NCBI RefSeq assembly: GCF_020520425.1
Contig: NC_079491.1
Location: 41,902,027 to 41,966,026 of the forward strand
DNA: 64,000 nt
Source of the DNA: Spinacia oleracea
Lineage: Eukaryota; Streptophyta; Magnoliopsida; Caryophyllales; Amaranthaceae
Reading direction: 5' to 3'
A model generated the notes under the pieces. The model saw only the letters and a list, made by a program, of their open reading frames with translations. It did not search any database and was not told where the DNA came from. Of the stretch, positions 34,914 through 45,280 are shown piece after piece (the first letter of the stretch is position 1; each line of letters starts with the position of its first letter). Both the position numbers and the translations under genes were made by a program.

Positions 34914-35788
34914 AGCCTCATAATCGACGAAAAAAGGACACACAATTCATAATCTGAGTATTGACTCCAACCCTAAGCCTAAGCCTCACGCTGCGAAATT
35001 GATCCCGCGTTCTGTCGCAATCGACCCAAAAGTCGAACAGAACGTATCCTGTCCCTTGTAGCTGAAGAATTAAGCCTAAATACTGGAACACTGCTTAGAA
35101 ACCCGAGATTCGTTAGATAAAAGGAGAAATAGCAAAGCCAAGTGGTTAGTTTTCTGAGAACCGTGACGCACCTCTCAAGGGTGCGTCGTAATATGTCCCT
35201 TCGCATGATTTAATCGCTTTAATCACCCTTTATAAAATTGTTAAACTATTAATTTGATTGATCTATCACACCTAATAAAGATAATATCTTGGACAATCGA
35301 ACTATCATGCTAGGTACCTTAAATCAATCTAAACAAGATAATCACGATCGATTTAGTATTATGTGTTGCATATTGCTAAAATCAATCCAGAATAGTTTAA
35401 TAGCTAACGCATGTCCCTTCAATTATTTATGCTGAGCTAATAAGGATAACCTGCCTCTGGAGTTATCGATGAGCACTCCTCTCGGTAGTTACAGTCCCCC
35501 GAACTCTCAATCTCTGCCCTGCGGGTGTACGTTGAGCGATCCCCACACCAGGGATCACAAGGGAACCTATGGCCGTCGTGGTCGAACATAATTGCACTCC
35601 CTTTATGTCACGATAACCGGGTTTTGTCAGTTTTTCTCATTGTCGTTAAAAACTGAATGGCGACTCCTATATTACTAGTCGATTGGGTGTAAACTCACAG
35701 GAAATCTAACTACACTTGATCTGACGACGTCACGCCCACGAGGGACGAGGTCATGCATTAGCCTCGTGCTTTTTCGACCCCCTCACAC

Positions 35789-35806
35789 TGGCGACTCCGC
35801 TGGGGA
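35789..35806 (+). other. Primer binding site of B
   Basis: TGGCGACTCCGCTGGGGA begins one base after the LTR. Its complement looks like a tRNA 3' end including CCA; tRNA-Arg is the partner reported for Ogre-type elements (from memory). Confidence 0.7.
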
Positions 35807-37194
35807 ACGTTAATGAAATACTCGTGCTCGTAGGTAATCAAAATAGCCAAAGGGTGAAACGATCCTACTCCGCGTTTATTTCCTTATCAAGTTGGGACGA
35901 CCTGAAAATCAGCATATTAATGTGAACGGACAGAACCGCATAACGAATCTCGGCTCCCTTGGCATGTTTCATCTCGGGAGTTGGGACTAAGGATACCCAT
36001 CGCCTACCGGGGGGTGCATACGCTTCGAATATTGTCCACTCGGCACTTGTCGCTAGTAGTACACCCGTCCCAAACCCAATCGCTCGCCCACTAAGGTCCC
36101 TCTCATTGGTTCATGCCCCCTTGGCTTACATCGTGATTGGCCTCTTGGGACGAAATTCATCTGTTGAATCCACTACCTCGACCAGGGCATGTGTTGGATC
36201 CACGATAGAAGCGGTACCAAGCCAGACGTAAATATTACCCATAAAAGCCTATCATAAACTACGTGACATACTATTTCTGCTTCATGTTGTAATGTTAGTT
36301 ATGTGTAGCGAATTACGTGATTATATTGTGATTGTGTATGACAAATAACGCTAGAAAATCGACCCTAAAAATTGCCCAAACATTCATAAAACACCGATTG
36401 GCCAAAGAGCTATACCAAGATACGTGTTCCGCAACCCCGGGCTATCGCCACAAAAAAAAGGCGAAGCCTAGGATGGCCTGTGACGGATCCCACAACGCTG
36501 CACAACGCGTAAAGGACGTTATTAGGCAAGCACGCAAAATTAAGTCGCATGTACAAATAAATAATACGCGAACAGAATACGAGTACCAGTCAGGGACGCA
36601 TTTTCAGCGCCCTTGGCTGGGCGCCAAATATTTTCACGCCCTGCGCTGGGCGCTAAAGTTGCGGCTTGGCCTTTTGGCCAGGCGCCGCAACCTCGGTGCC
36701 CACGCGCAAAATATACGTAGCAATAAAAAATTCGTAACAAATTTGCTACGAGGACGTATGAAAAAGCACTCGATTCTAAGAACGACTTATAAAATAAACG
36801 ACTCTTTATGTCGTCATTAGGCCTCCTATGACGGCGATGTTCGGCACCAAAACCGAGCAAGCTAATTAAAATAACTTTGAACGTCACACGGGCAAGTGTT
36901 CCAAAAATCTAAAGAATGACCAAAAGAAAAGCCAAAATATACCAACAAGAGTGAGAATAGAAAACCGATAGGAAGAGTCAAAAGTCTAGACTAAGTAATG
37001 CTTAACTTTGGGCCTAAACTTTAGCTTGTCTTATGCATAGGGCTGGTTCTGCCACTTGGCGCCGATAAGAAAATCAAAGGTTAGTACGTCTCGAAGATAC
37101 ATCACCAACGCAAGTTTTAGCAACTCCAAGCTCCATCCGTCACTCCCCCTTTCAAGGATCTCTGATTGCCCAGCCTCGATTCGCACCCTCAAAC
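35807..37194 (+). other. Leader of B
   Basis: Long untranslated leader. Open frames of 90 and 162 codons (35959-36231, 36332-36820) have no recognisable domains. The second crosses hairpin module copy 2, so it is probably not a gene. A further palindrome GGCTTGGCC/GGCCAGGCGCC follows at 36663-36687. Confidence 0.5.
36600..36657. repeat. Double-hairpin module copy 2 (leader)
   Basis: Starts ATTTTCAGCGCCC, has GGGCGCCAAATA in the middle and ends GGGCGCTAAAG, so the final TGAAAAT box is altered. Confidence 0.8.
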
Positions 37195-40053
37195 ATGTCC
37201 ATGGAAGAGCTGCGGGACCAAATGGCCCAAATGACCATACTTATGAATCAACTGAAAATGGAAAACGAATCCTTAGCGGCTGCGCAAGCCAAACATGACC
37301 TCGATAACGAGAAGAAGATCGAAAAAATGGTTCTGCAGCAAACTATGGGGAGCAAGTATTTCTCCCTCGATCCTGAACCTTTTCCCAGAAAACTACCGGA
37401 AACGTTTAGTTCATCTGACTTACCGAAGTTCAAAGCCACGGACAATCCCCGTGATCATCTCTTGAGCTTTGTGAATGCCATGAACTTGAAAGGCGTGGAC
37501 AAGTCCATGTATCTGCCTGCCTTTCCTTTGTCCTTGGAACCTGTGCCACTCAAATGGTACTACGACCAGGACCCTAAGCTCTTCCCCACTTGGGAGGACT
37601 TTGTCAATGTCTTCATCAAGCCATACTCGTCGAACATGGATTTTCAAGTAACCATGCGCGAGCTGGAAGTCCTCTTCCAAAAGAAAAATGAAGGTTTCAC
37701 AACCTACTTTGCTAGATGGAGGGACCAAGAGGCCCAACTAATCAATAGGCCTCCCGAAACTGAATTGGTCCAAAAATTCATTGACAACCTAGACCCAGCT
37801 TATAAACAACATCTTAGATACCTGGGCCTTGATACCTTCAAAAGGGTTTACGATGTAGGAATAAAGATCGAGGATAACCTCACAAAAACAGTACAAAGCA
37901 AGCCTGCATACAAAAGTAATACCTACAACAGGGGCCACACGCCTCAAGCCCAAGAGGTCCACGCCGTAGAAGAAACCCCAACCCTAAGGAGCCCCGGGAG
38001 GTGGACCCGAGATCGAAAGTTTGCCCCACTCGGGTCGACTCTAGTACAAGCCTTCCAAAGACTAACCAAACAAGGAAAACTAAGGCCCATAGGCCCCACA
38101 CCCGACCCTCCATTCAAAAATAAATACTGGGTCGAGGGCGCCCGCTGCGAGTTCCATCAAGGAAATGGGCATGATACTGAAAACTGCTCGAATCTAAAAA
38201 ACACGATCCAGGATATGATAGAGGATGAAATAATACCCCTCCCCAACGTTGGCAAACCCAATAACAACAAGAGCCCACTCGGCTCTTGTCACATCTCTCT
38301 CGATCAACCAGAAAATATGAACTTTGACCCTACGGTGTATATTACGCCCCAAGGTGCACCACTCGCCATGGTCCCTATGGATCAAATCGAGAAAGAAGTG
38401 TGCGGTGTATGGGATGATGATGCTGAAGATATCTACCTGTCCCAAGTATCGGGCCAGGACCTCTTTACTGAAACTTGGCCCGGACACTCTCCCATTGACA
38501 CCACCCCTCAAGAGCCCGAAGTTGACAATCTCACTCGGTCCGGAAGAGTATACCAGCAGGATATTCGCCCACCTCCCGCGGACGACATCCCAGTCAGACA
38601 GACTCCTGAAAACGTGCGGCACACCACCGTCGCAGAAGTCATCGAAAATCCTCTCTTGAAGCAACTAAAAAGAACCAAAGCCGAGATTACCATCTGGGAT
38701 CTCATGTGCACTTCAAAGGAACATCGTGAAAAACTTATTCGCTCACTTGACCTCATCTCAGTCCCTACAGACATCACACCTGACTTGTTGGTTAGTCACG
38801 TCACCAGAGATGTTGAGGAAAAAGCAATAGTTTTTACTGACAAAGACTTACCTAAAGAAGGAGGCGCCCACAATAAGGCTCTCTATCTAGTGGTTGGATG
38901 CAAAGGACAAAACATCCCCCTAGCGCTCGTAGATAACGGTTCGGCGGTAAATGTTTGCCCATTGCGAACCGTCCATTGCTTGGGGCTAGGAAACGATGAC
39001 TTCCAAACCTCCACGCAAGGGGTACGAGCCTATGATAACTCTCGAAGGCCTGTGTTGGGAAAAATCAACCTCACAATACAAACCGGGCCTGTGGCACGCA
39101 CCACGGATTTTCAGATAATTGACATCAAGCCCACTTTCAACCTCCTCTTAGGGCGCCCTTGGCTCCATGACTTAGGAGGTGTGGCTTCTACCTTGCACCA
39201 GATGGTTAAACTTAACCATAACGGGGTAATTCTAGAAATACGCACCCCTCCTCTCGACGTCAGTTGTACTATGGTCGGAACGACCGATGCTGCGGAAGAC
39301 CTTTACGGTTTTCAAGTGGATGAAGTCATCCAAGTCATTGAGGATTACAATTTAGCATTTCTAGATCCGCGAGCGTCCCGGGTCATCCCTAAGATGTTGC
39401 TAGGTCAAGGCTATTTCCCGGGAACTCCATTGGGCATAAGGAAGAAGAACAACATGTTCCATCCCCTACCCAACAAAACTACGCCCTTCGGTCTAGGCTA
39501 TACACCAACGGAGGAAGATATTGCTGACCACTTGTCTAGGCTACGCCTTAAGCCAACCAAGACAAAACAAACAACCCTTCTTTCCCCATACCAAAGAACC
39601 CTTAACGGTATGTTTGTCCGAGAAGGAGAAGAACACCCATGCTGCGACTTCCTTGAACCCTTTGTTCAGAATGGCCTGCTAAAACCCGGATTTGAAATTT
39701 TCCATGACTGTCATACTATGGATGAGGCACCCCACCTCCCCAAGACTGAAACAACCGAAATATTAGACAACCAAGCTCTGTGGACATTGTTTAACGAATC
39801 GAGGCCTATGGAGGACGAGACTGTAATAACCACCCTGGCCCTACAAGATGAAGGTTTCAATCCAACCCGGTCAATCACTCCTATATCAACACCAGAAGAG
39901 ACCGAGAACGGATGGGTGAAGACATATCAGTGGGTCAATGCAAAGGGAATAGAATTCAAGATGAGTACAGGCGAAGGACCAAAGTTCTACGAGACTAAAC
40001 CCAAGGCTTTAGCCGTAGATAGCACTTTAGCAAAACGCCTAGTAGTTCTTTAG
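37195..40053 (+). CDS. Gag-protease polyprotein of element B, intact 952-aa ORF
   Basis: A single open frame from ATG 37195. The start region is a heptad-like Met/Glu/Leu coiled coil (residues 1-50). A retrotransposon gag domain spans about 110-235 (LKWYYDQDP, WEDFVNVF, FTTYFARWRDQEAQL). A CX2HX4HX4C-like cluster CEFHQGNGHDTENC lies at about 318-331. The aspartic-protease-like domain is near 565-660, with VDNGSAVNVCPL in the place of the usual D(T/S)G active site, followed by FNLLLGRPWLHDLG. The C-terminal 250 residues have no RT signature. Family knowledge: Tat elements normally continue to RT/RNase H/integrase; here the next ORF is antisense. Asn in place of Thr/Ser after Asp is notable for protease activity. 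Confidence 0.85.
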   Translation: MSMEELRDQMAQMTILMNQLKMENESLAAAQAKHDLDNEKKIEKMVLQQTMGSKYFSLDPEPFPRKLPETFSSSDLPKFKATDNPRDHLLSFVNAMNLKGVDKSMYLPAFPLSLEPVPLKWYYDQDPKLFPTWEDFVNVFIKPYSSNMDFQVTMRELEVLFQKKNEGFTTYFARWRDQEAQLINRPPETELVQKFIDNLDPAYKQHLRYLGLDTFKRVYDVGIKIEDNLTKTVQSKPAYKSNTYNRGHTPQAQEVHAVEETPTLRSPGRWTRDRKFAPLGSTLVQAFQRLTKQGKLRPIGPTPDPPFKNKYWVEGARCEFHQGNGHDTENCSNLKNTIQDMIEDEIIPLPNVGKPNNNKSPLGSCHISLDQPENMNFDPTVYITPQGAPLAMVPMDQIEKEVCGVWDDDAEDIYLSQVSGQDLFTETWPGHSPIDTTPQEPEVDNLTRSGRVYQQDIRPPPADDIPVRQTPENVRHTTVAEVIENPLLKQLKRTKAEITIWDLMCTSKEHREKLIRSLDLISVPTDITPDLLVSHVTRDVEEKAIVFTDKDLPKEGGAHNKALYLVVGCKGQNIPLALVDNGSAVNVCPLRTVHCLGLGNDDFQTSTQGVRAYDNSRRPVLGKINLTIQTGPVARTTDFQIIDIKPTFNLLLGRPWLHDLGGVASTLHQMVKLNHNGVILEIRTPPLDVSCTMVGTTDAAEDLYGFQVDEVIQVIEDYNLAFLDPRASRVIPKMLLGQGYFPGTPLGIRKKNNMFHPLPNKTTPFGLGYTPTEEDIADHLSRLRLKPTKTKQTTLLSPYQRTLNGMFVREGEEHPCCDFLEPFVQNGLLKPGFEIFHDCHTMDEAPHLPKTETTEILDNQALWTLFNESRPMEDETVITTLALQDEGFNPTRSITPISTPEETENGWVKTYQWVNAKGIEFKMSTGEGPKFYETKPKALAVDSTLAKRLVVL

Positions 40054-41437
40054 ATGATAGAAATAATAAAACTCTAGAGATGGTCCTAGGACCCCTTAGA
40101 ATATAGGTTAATTTATTTTCAGTGTGTTTTCCTTACTTTCCAAATTAATAAAGGCGTAAGATTTCTCCTAAAAATTGCTCTAACACTGAACAAGCACTAA
40201 TCATATTCGCAAAAACAAAATCGAAAAATAAGAAGGAAGCAGCCCATTTTAGGCCCAATAGCAAGGCCCATTCGGTCTTGAATCGTGACATCAAAACCAA
40301 TTCTCGAAATCCGCAAAATAAACCGTACCTCCAAGACATGAAAGTCAAATCCGTGCAATCATAAAAGTCAACCCATGAAACCCAAAAAAAAAATCATCCA
40401 AAAAGAAAAAAAATCAAACAATGCAAAATGTTGCTCAACAAAAAAAAAAAATTCATAATACATGAACCCATCATTCCCACCATTAACAACACGCACCTCA
40501 ACCCACCCAAAAATCCTACACAAAGATCTTCACATCTTTCACACCCTAACTCCGTTTTCAAAACCGTTTTGAGTCACGAATAGATAAAATTAATCCGGGC
40601 GAAAATGCATCTCACGCTAACAGTCCAAAAAGCTTCCGAAATAGTGTCAAAATTGATTTCTGACGAATGAAAAAGTAAGAACAAAAAAGAAATAAAAGCA
40701 AGACACATGTGAAAGAAAAGAAGCAACACGACCAAAAACCACCCCAGAAATCATTTTCAGCGCCCAGGGCTGGGCGCCGAAATCATTAGCGCCCCAGTCT
40801 GGACGTTGAAACTCTCTGCTTGCCAAAGTTTACCCAGAAGTGCTCGTCATTTTATCCGCACATACACGGAAAAATAACAAACACTTGGGGGGTACAGCAC
40901 GTGTTCACGTATTCAGATATACATGCCAAAAAAAAAAAACGATGAACAAAATACATAACTAAAAAATATAGCCTATTTATAGATGTACTCAAATAATGCG
41001 CAAAACACATGTACTCAAAAAAAAAAATTCGACTTATGGCAAAGCAGCAGATCAAAATAAACATCGCCTATTCTACCGTTTCAAATAATATGTTTCCATC
41101 CCAGAACAAACTTATCGAATCCGGCATCTTGAAATTCATTCTAGCTAGAACTACGCGCGACCTGATTCTAAGTTAAAGTTATTTAACAAGGATACGTAGG
41201 CAATCCCATTTATGGATTCGGTCCAATCAAAAAATATATAATGTGCATAAGTGTTGGAAATGAGCAAATAAAAAAGGAGAAGCAAAGCGAGAACAAGAAA
41301 GCAAAGAAACCAGAAAAATAAAATCACGCCTTTATTAATATTTAAAAATAATAAGAAGGAAAACAAAAGTGCTAAGAAATGAAAAACAAACACAACTGAA
41401 ATAAATAAAGGGCATCTACACCCTAGCAAGAACTACA
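40054..41437 (+). other. Intergenic part of B between gag-pro and the antisense gene
   Basis: No coding sequence. A-rich with many A9-A11 runs, hairpin module copy 3, and convergent 3' ends of the gag-pro and antisense transcripts. The missing pol genes would be expected upstream of here. Confidence 0.6.
40753..40812. repeat. Double-hairpin module copy 3 (between the convergent genes)
   Basis: ATTTTCAGCGCCCAGGGC starts the copy; the right half is decayed (GCGCCCCAGTCTGGACGTTGAAA). Confidence 0.8.
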
Positions 41438-43239
41438 CTACTCGAGTTCTTCCGGATCATCAAATAGAGTGTTGTAGAGGGCAATGTTCGCAGGGTCCAC
41501 CCCCACAGGCTTCTGCGCTACCCCTATGTCGATCTCCATAAGAACAGGCTCCTTGACACTAACTTCCAGGGATGCCAAGGCCTCAGAAACATTTTTAGTT
41601 TGAACAGCTATAGCCCGCTCAGCCTCAAGGGCACAAATAATGGGAGGGGAAGGATTATCAACATCAGTTGGATTAGCCATTGGTTCTACTGGGGGCTGAA
41701 CTTTCCTAACCCATACATTATTCCGGCGACGATCTCCACGAGAGCTTCCATTTCTTTTGGGAACAGCAGACCCCTTCATGTTAGGTACCTTTTTAGGCCT
41801 AGAACTGCAACGGGGAGGAATTTCCTTTCGCTTTCGATCAGGACGAGCTTTCACAGTCTTAATGCCATTTTCACGAGAGTTAGCAGGATTACGGTTTTCA
41901 TACTTAGTCCTACCTCGAGGTATCAAAAGTTCATCCGACTCTTCATTTCGAGCCTTAGTTCTCACAGCCTTATCATCGGAACTCATCCACAGCTTATAAT
42001 TCTCGGAAAGACCCACAAAACCATCTGTAGTCACGCTCCAACGCGGGAGGCCACCATAATACTTAGCCCACGCTTGAACCCGTGCTCGTGAAAAAACCGC
42101 TACTTTAGGTGGTACCGTATCAGCAAATGGGATAGTCTGCCTTAAGCCGTATTGTCGCATGACTCGGTAAGGAAAAATGTAAACAGGCCGAGATAACCCC
42201 AACAAAGAAACATGAACTACCGTCTCGGAACCCCCCGTCATATTAGTCAAGCCCCACCACGGTACCACCCACTTGATAGAGCATATGCCATGAGCAAAAT
42301 AGGAGGCCCATTCGGCCTCGTCCTGGCCTTGGTGCAAATACTTTCGGTTGCCTAAAGCTATAGGGCGATAATGTTTAGGATCGGCAGGAGCTTCTAGAAG
42401 CCTAAGTCATTCCATGAGCCAAGTCTGCAAAAAACGGGTGCGATCAGAAAAATAATAAGGTCTGGGACGCATTTTCAACGCCCAGGACCAGGCGCCAGAA
42501 ATTCCGACGCCCAGCCCTGGGCGCTGAAAATCAGCTCCAGGCAGAGGCAAACGAAAAGAAAAAATAATTATATGCGCGCAAATAAACGATCAATTACCTG
42601 CAGCAATAGGGGGCTCCCCTTAAAATTTTCAGACTTGGCATCCTTCTTTAACTCATCCGCACCCAACAAGGTCTCAGCAACACTCAACGGCATGATAGAA
42701 TAGCAACTCTCCATCTGACTGATCAGGGGAATCAACCTTATATCGCCAAACTCACCATTGTTATTCGACAGTAAATAGTGGTCCAACAAGCAGAACACAA
42801 GTGCCCGGATATTCAATTTCTGTTCAGTCATATTTTTACTAGGCCTAAAGTGAGGTTTTGCAAGTTTCGCCAAATTAACCTTATCATCCACAATGATCTC
42901 AGCAAGCATTTCATCATCTAGTCCTAGGAAAGCCCCTATAGTTGTTTTACCCTCTTCAACAGTGCCAGGGGTAGCAGGAGTAGCATTGGTAGGATAACCC
43001 AGGATTGCGGCAAATTCATCTGGCAAAGGGCATACCTCATTGCCCCGAAAAACAAAAACATGGTGATCAGAATCCCAAAAGGTTAGGGCGACATACAGAA
43101 AAATATAATCAATGTTAATTTGTTGTAAGCCTAAAAGTGCCTCTAAGTGGTATCCTTTCAACAAAACCTTTTCTGTGGGATTAAGGGCTCTAAGCCAGCG
43201 CCTAACAACTCGTTGGAGGGAGAAAGGAGGAATCGACAT
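41438..43239 (-). CDS. Antisense two-exon gene of B, plant mobile domain-like (DUF7745 type)
   Basis: Exon 1 is 43239-42598 (214 codons from ATG). Exon 2 is 42424-41438 (328 codons plus stop). The 173-bp intron has a CTGCAG|GTAATT donor and a TTTTTTGCAG acceptor, and phase is kept. Exon 1 has FLYVALTFWDSDHHVFVFRG and LPDEFAAILGYP, the layout of the aminotransferase-like plant mobile domain proteins that Tat elements often carry antisense. Exon 2 continues with WASYFAHGICSIKW and WWGLTNMTGG, then a basic Arg/Lys-rich tail with nuclear-localisation character. An in-frame TGA at 42407-42409, six codons into exon 2, breaks it, so this copy probably yields a truncated protein. A TATA box lies 77 bp upstream of the ATG. 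Function is unknown. Confidence 0.78.
42471..42531. repeat. Double-hairpin module copy 4 (antisense intron)
   Basis: 61 bp, ATTTTCAACGCCC to GGGCGCTGAAAAT, wholly inside the antisense gene's 173-bp intron. Confidence 0.85.
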
Positions 43240-43316
43240 GGCAAGAGTAAAGAATAAAGCTAGATAATTGAGAGGAGAAGTTGGCAGTGGTGGAAAAGAA
43301 AAACGTACTTAACCCC

Positions 43317-43326
43317 CTATATATAC
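43317..43326 (-). promoter_or_regulatory. TATA box of the antisense gene
   Basis: GTATATATAG on the minus strand, 77 bp upstream of the ATG at 43239. Module copy 5 begins 74 bp further upstream. Confidence 0.65.
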
Positions 43327-43400
43327 ACGAAATCATCCTGATCCCATTCGGAAACGCGTTGAGAAATCTCGGTAAATAAAAAAGGGGCTGCTAAGGCAGC

Positions 43401-43461
43401 ATTTTCAGCGCCCGAGGCTGGGCGCCGAAATATCTAACGCCTGGCACGGGGCGTTGAAAAT
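43401..43461. repeat. Double-hairpin module copy 5 (antisense promoter)
   Basis: 61 bp, ATTTTCAGCGCCCGAGGC to GGGGCGTTGAAAAT, 74 bp upstream of the antisense TATA box. Confidence 0.85.
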
Positions 43462-44430
43462 GCAGCCCAAGGCCCGACTCTTCCAAAACGCGAACCAGGA
43501 AAACGCCGAAAACCGTGTTAGTAGACACGGGGCCCTGTTGTAACCAAGATCAAGCCCAAAACATTTTTAGAGCCCAAATGGTGAAAGCAAGTGTCGAAAC
43601 TTAGACTCATCTCCAAAATATGTGTACATTTTTCAAAGCAATAAAAAATATATTAATCAAGGTCATTCTTCGGAACAAAAAAAAAATCATTATGTCGTTG
43701 GTTTCTCGAGTTAAAAGCGTTTATTTGTCAAAAAAAAAGGTTAATCCGGGCCGAAGTAAGCTCGATGTATTAATCATTGAAAAAATGAAGTGAACTTTGT
43801 CGCCCGGAAAATGAAGTCGCACTCCACGATTTCATCAAAGTAGCATACCACTACCAAGGTCGCTCGCACTTACGAGCACGATCCCAAACACGATCAAGGA
43901 CGTTATAAAATACGCACTCTTCTTGGTAAAGAGAAACCATCAAGTACGAATGCTTGGGAGCTCGAAAGAAAGAAAATACACGATGCAAGTTGGAACAACG
44001 CTTCCAGGCCGCGTCCCGTGCTTGGACAAAATCAATTTCAGCGCCCAGGGCTGGGCGTCGGAACCTTAAAGCAAAGGTCTCCGCTAACATTTGCATATGG
44101 TCCCACGAGTCATTTCGCAAGGACCTAAGTAGTGGCATAACTAGGCCAGTTCTCAACGGTGACATACATCCTATGGGCCGTAAAGACCTGTTCGAAACCA
44201 TGAAAGGAAAACGGCCATTAAACGATGGTTCATTTAGACACGTTGCCAACCCACATTCAGGTTACAACTAAACCCGAGCATTTCTCGAGAGAACTCGCTC
44301 TTACAAGAATAAAAAATTCCCAAAAGAAATCCCAAAAATAAATGAAGTAGGTTCTGGCCCACCTCGATCAGGCAGGATCGCGTCAGAACCATGCGAGTCC
44401 CAAATCAACAAAAAAATAAACAACAACAAA
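43462..44430 (+). other. 3' untranslated DNA of B
   Basis: Short open frames on both strands (43851-44271) show no domain and overlap one another. Half module copy 6 lies at 44034-44064. Nothing else recognisable is seen. Confidence 0.45.
44034..44064. repeat. Hairpin module copy 6 (left half only)
   Basis: AATTTCAGCGCCCAGGGC then TGGGCGTCGGAA; the right hairpin is absent. Confidence 0.7.
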
Positions 44431-44711
44431 TTCAGGTTCGCCACCTTCAGCGGGCGGGGTCTGTGTCACTAAAACGCGCAGGTCCTCAGTTTTCGAAAAC
44501 AAAAATAATAACAAAATGAAATCTTCAAAAAAACAGACTCGCCATCTTCAGCCGGCGGGGTCTACGTCACAAACCGCGTAGGTCCTTATTTTCAAAACAT
44601 CAAAATAGATTCGTCCACTTCTATCGGACGGGGCATCCACCCTCAGCAGGACAGGCTCGCCCACCTTCAGCGGGCGAGGTCTGCGTCACTAACCGCGCAG
44701 GTCCTTAGTCG
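44431..44711 (+). repeat. 3' UTR repeat array 1 (about 100-bp units)
   Basis: Copies of GCCACCTTCAGCGGGCGGGG...GTCACTAA..CGCGCAGGTCCT begin near 44439, 44540 and 44659, with a damaged copy near 44612. Tandem arrays in the 3' UTR are reported for Tat/Ogre-type elements. Confidence 0.75.
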
Positions 44712-44729
44712 CTGCAGCGATAACTTTTC

Positions 44730-44842
44730 TTGGTTTATCTTTTTCCAAAAATCAAAAGGTGGTTTATCTTTTTTCCAAAAATCAAAAAGATGGTTTCCCT
44801 TTTCCAAAAATCAAAGGATTGGTTTTCCGCTTTCCCAAAAAA
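44730..44842 (+). repeat. 3' UTR repeat array 2 (about 30-bp units)
   Basis: Four units of TGGTTTATCTTTTTCCAAAA followed by ATCAAAAG with substitutions. Confidence 0.8.
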
Positions 44843-45008
44843 GAGCGATGTGCTGGATTTTCCTTCGTTTTACGTCCTATAAAAACAAAGGGGGTTTTCT
44901 CGTTTAGCTAACCCTGAAAATGAGAATCTTGAAAAACATTTTTACCTCGTGATCAGGCTTGGCCAGGCCTGGTTACACTTTATAGCTTTGATTTCGAAAA
45001 CGTCCTTT

Positions 45009-45138
45009 AGATACTTCCAATGACAAAGTGAGGGAGTTTCTATACATTTGTAGGTACTTCCAATGACAAAGTGAGGGAGTTCCTATACTTAACAAATTCC
45101 AATGACACGTGAGGAATATGTTAAACACTTCAAGTGAT
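45009..45138 (+). repeat. 3' UTR repeat array 3 (about 46-bp units)
   Basis: Two good copies and one or two decayed copies of ACTTCCAATGACAAAGTGAG followed by GGAGTTTCTATAC. Confidence 0.8.
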
Positions 45139-45264
45139 GACCCTTAAGTCAAATGTTATCACTCGAGGGCTCGTGAGACCCTCGCAAAACAGGTCACATA
45201 CACCATGGCTTGTATGACGCACTCCGTCTGATACTTTGACCATCGTCTTACTCCAGGACTCAGT

Positions 45265-45280
45265 CAAAGTGGGGGCTAAC
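45265..45280 (+). other. Polypurine tract of B
   Basis: CAAAGTGGGGGCTAAC directly before the 3' LTR. Confidence 0.6.

Larger units (their letters stand above)
34319..35787 (+). repeat. 5' LTR of element B
   Basis: 1469 bp. Holds hairpin module copy 1 (34775-34830), a TATA box at 34904-34913 and the CCTCACA end. It pairs with 45281-46754. Confidence 0.92.

Noticed and set aside
36332..36820. 162-codon frame in B's leader
   Set aside because: It runs through hairpin module copy 2 and has no recognisable domain; treated as leader.
41600..42091. 163-codon plus-strand frame
   Set aside because: Shadow of exon 2 of the antisense gene in B, with no motif of its own.
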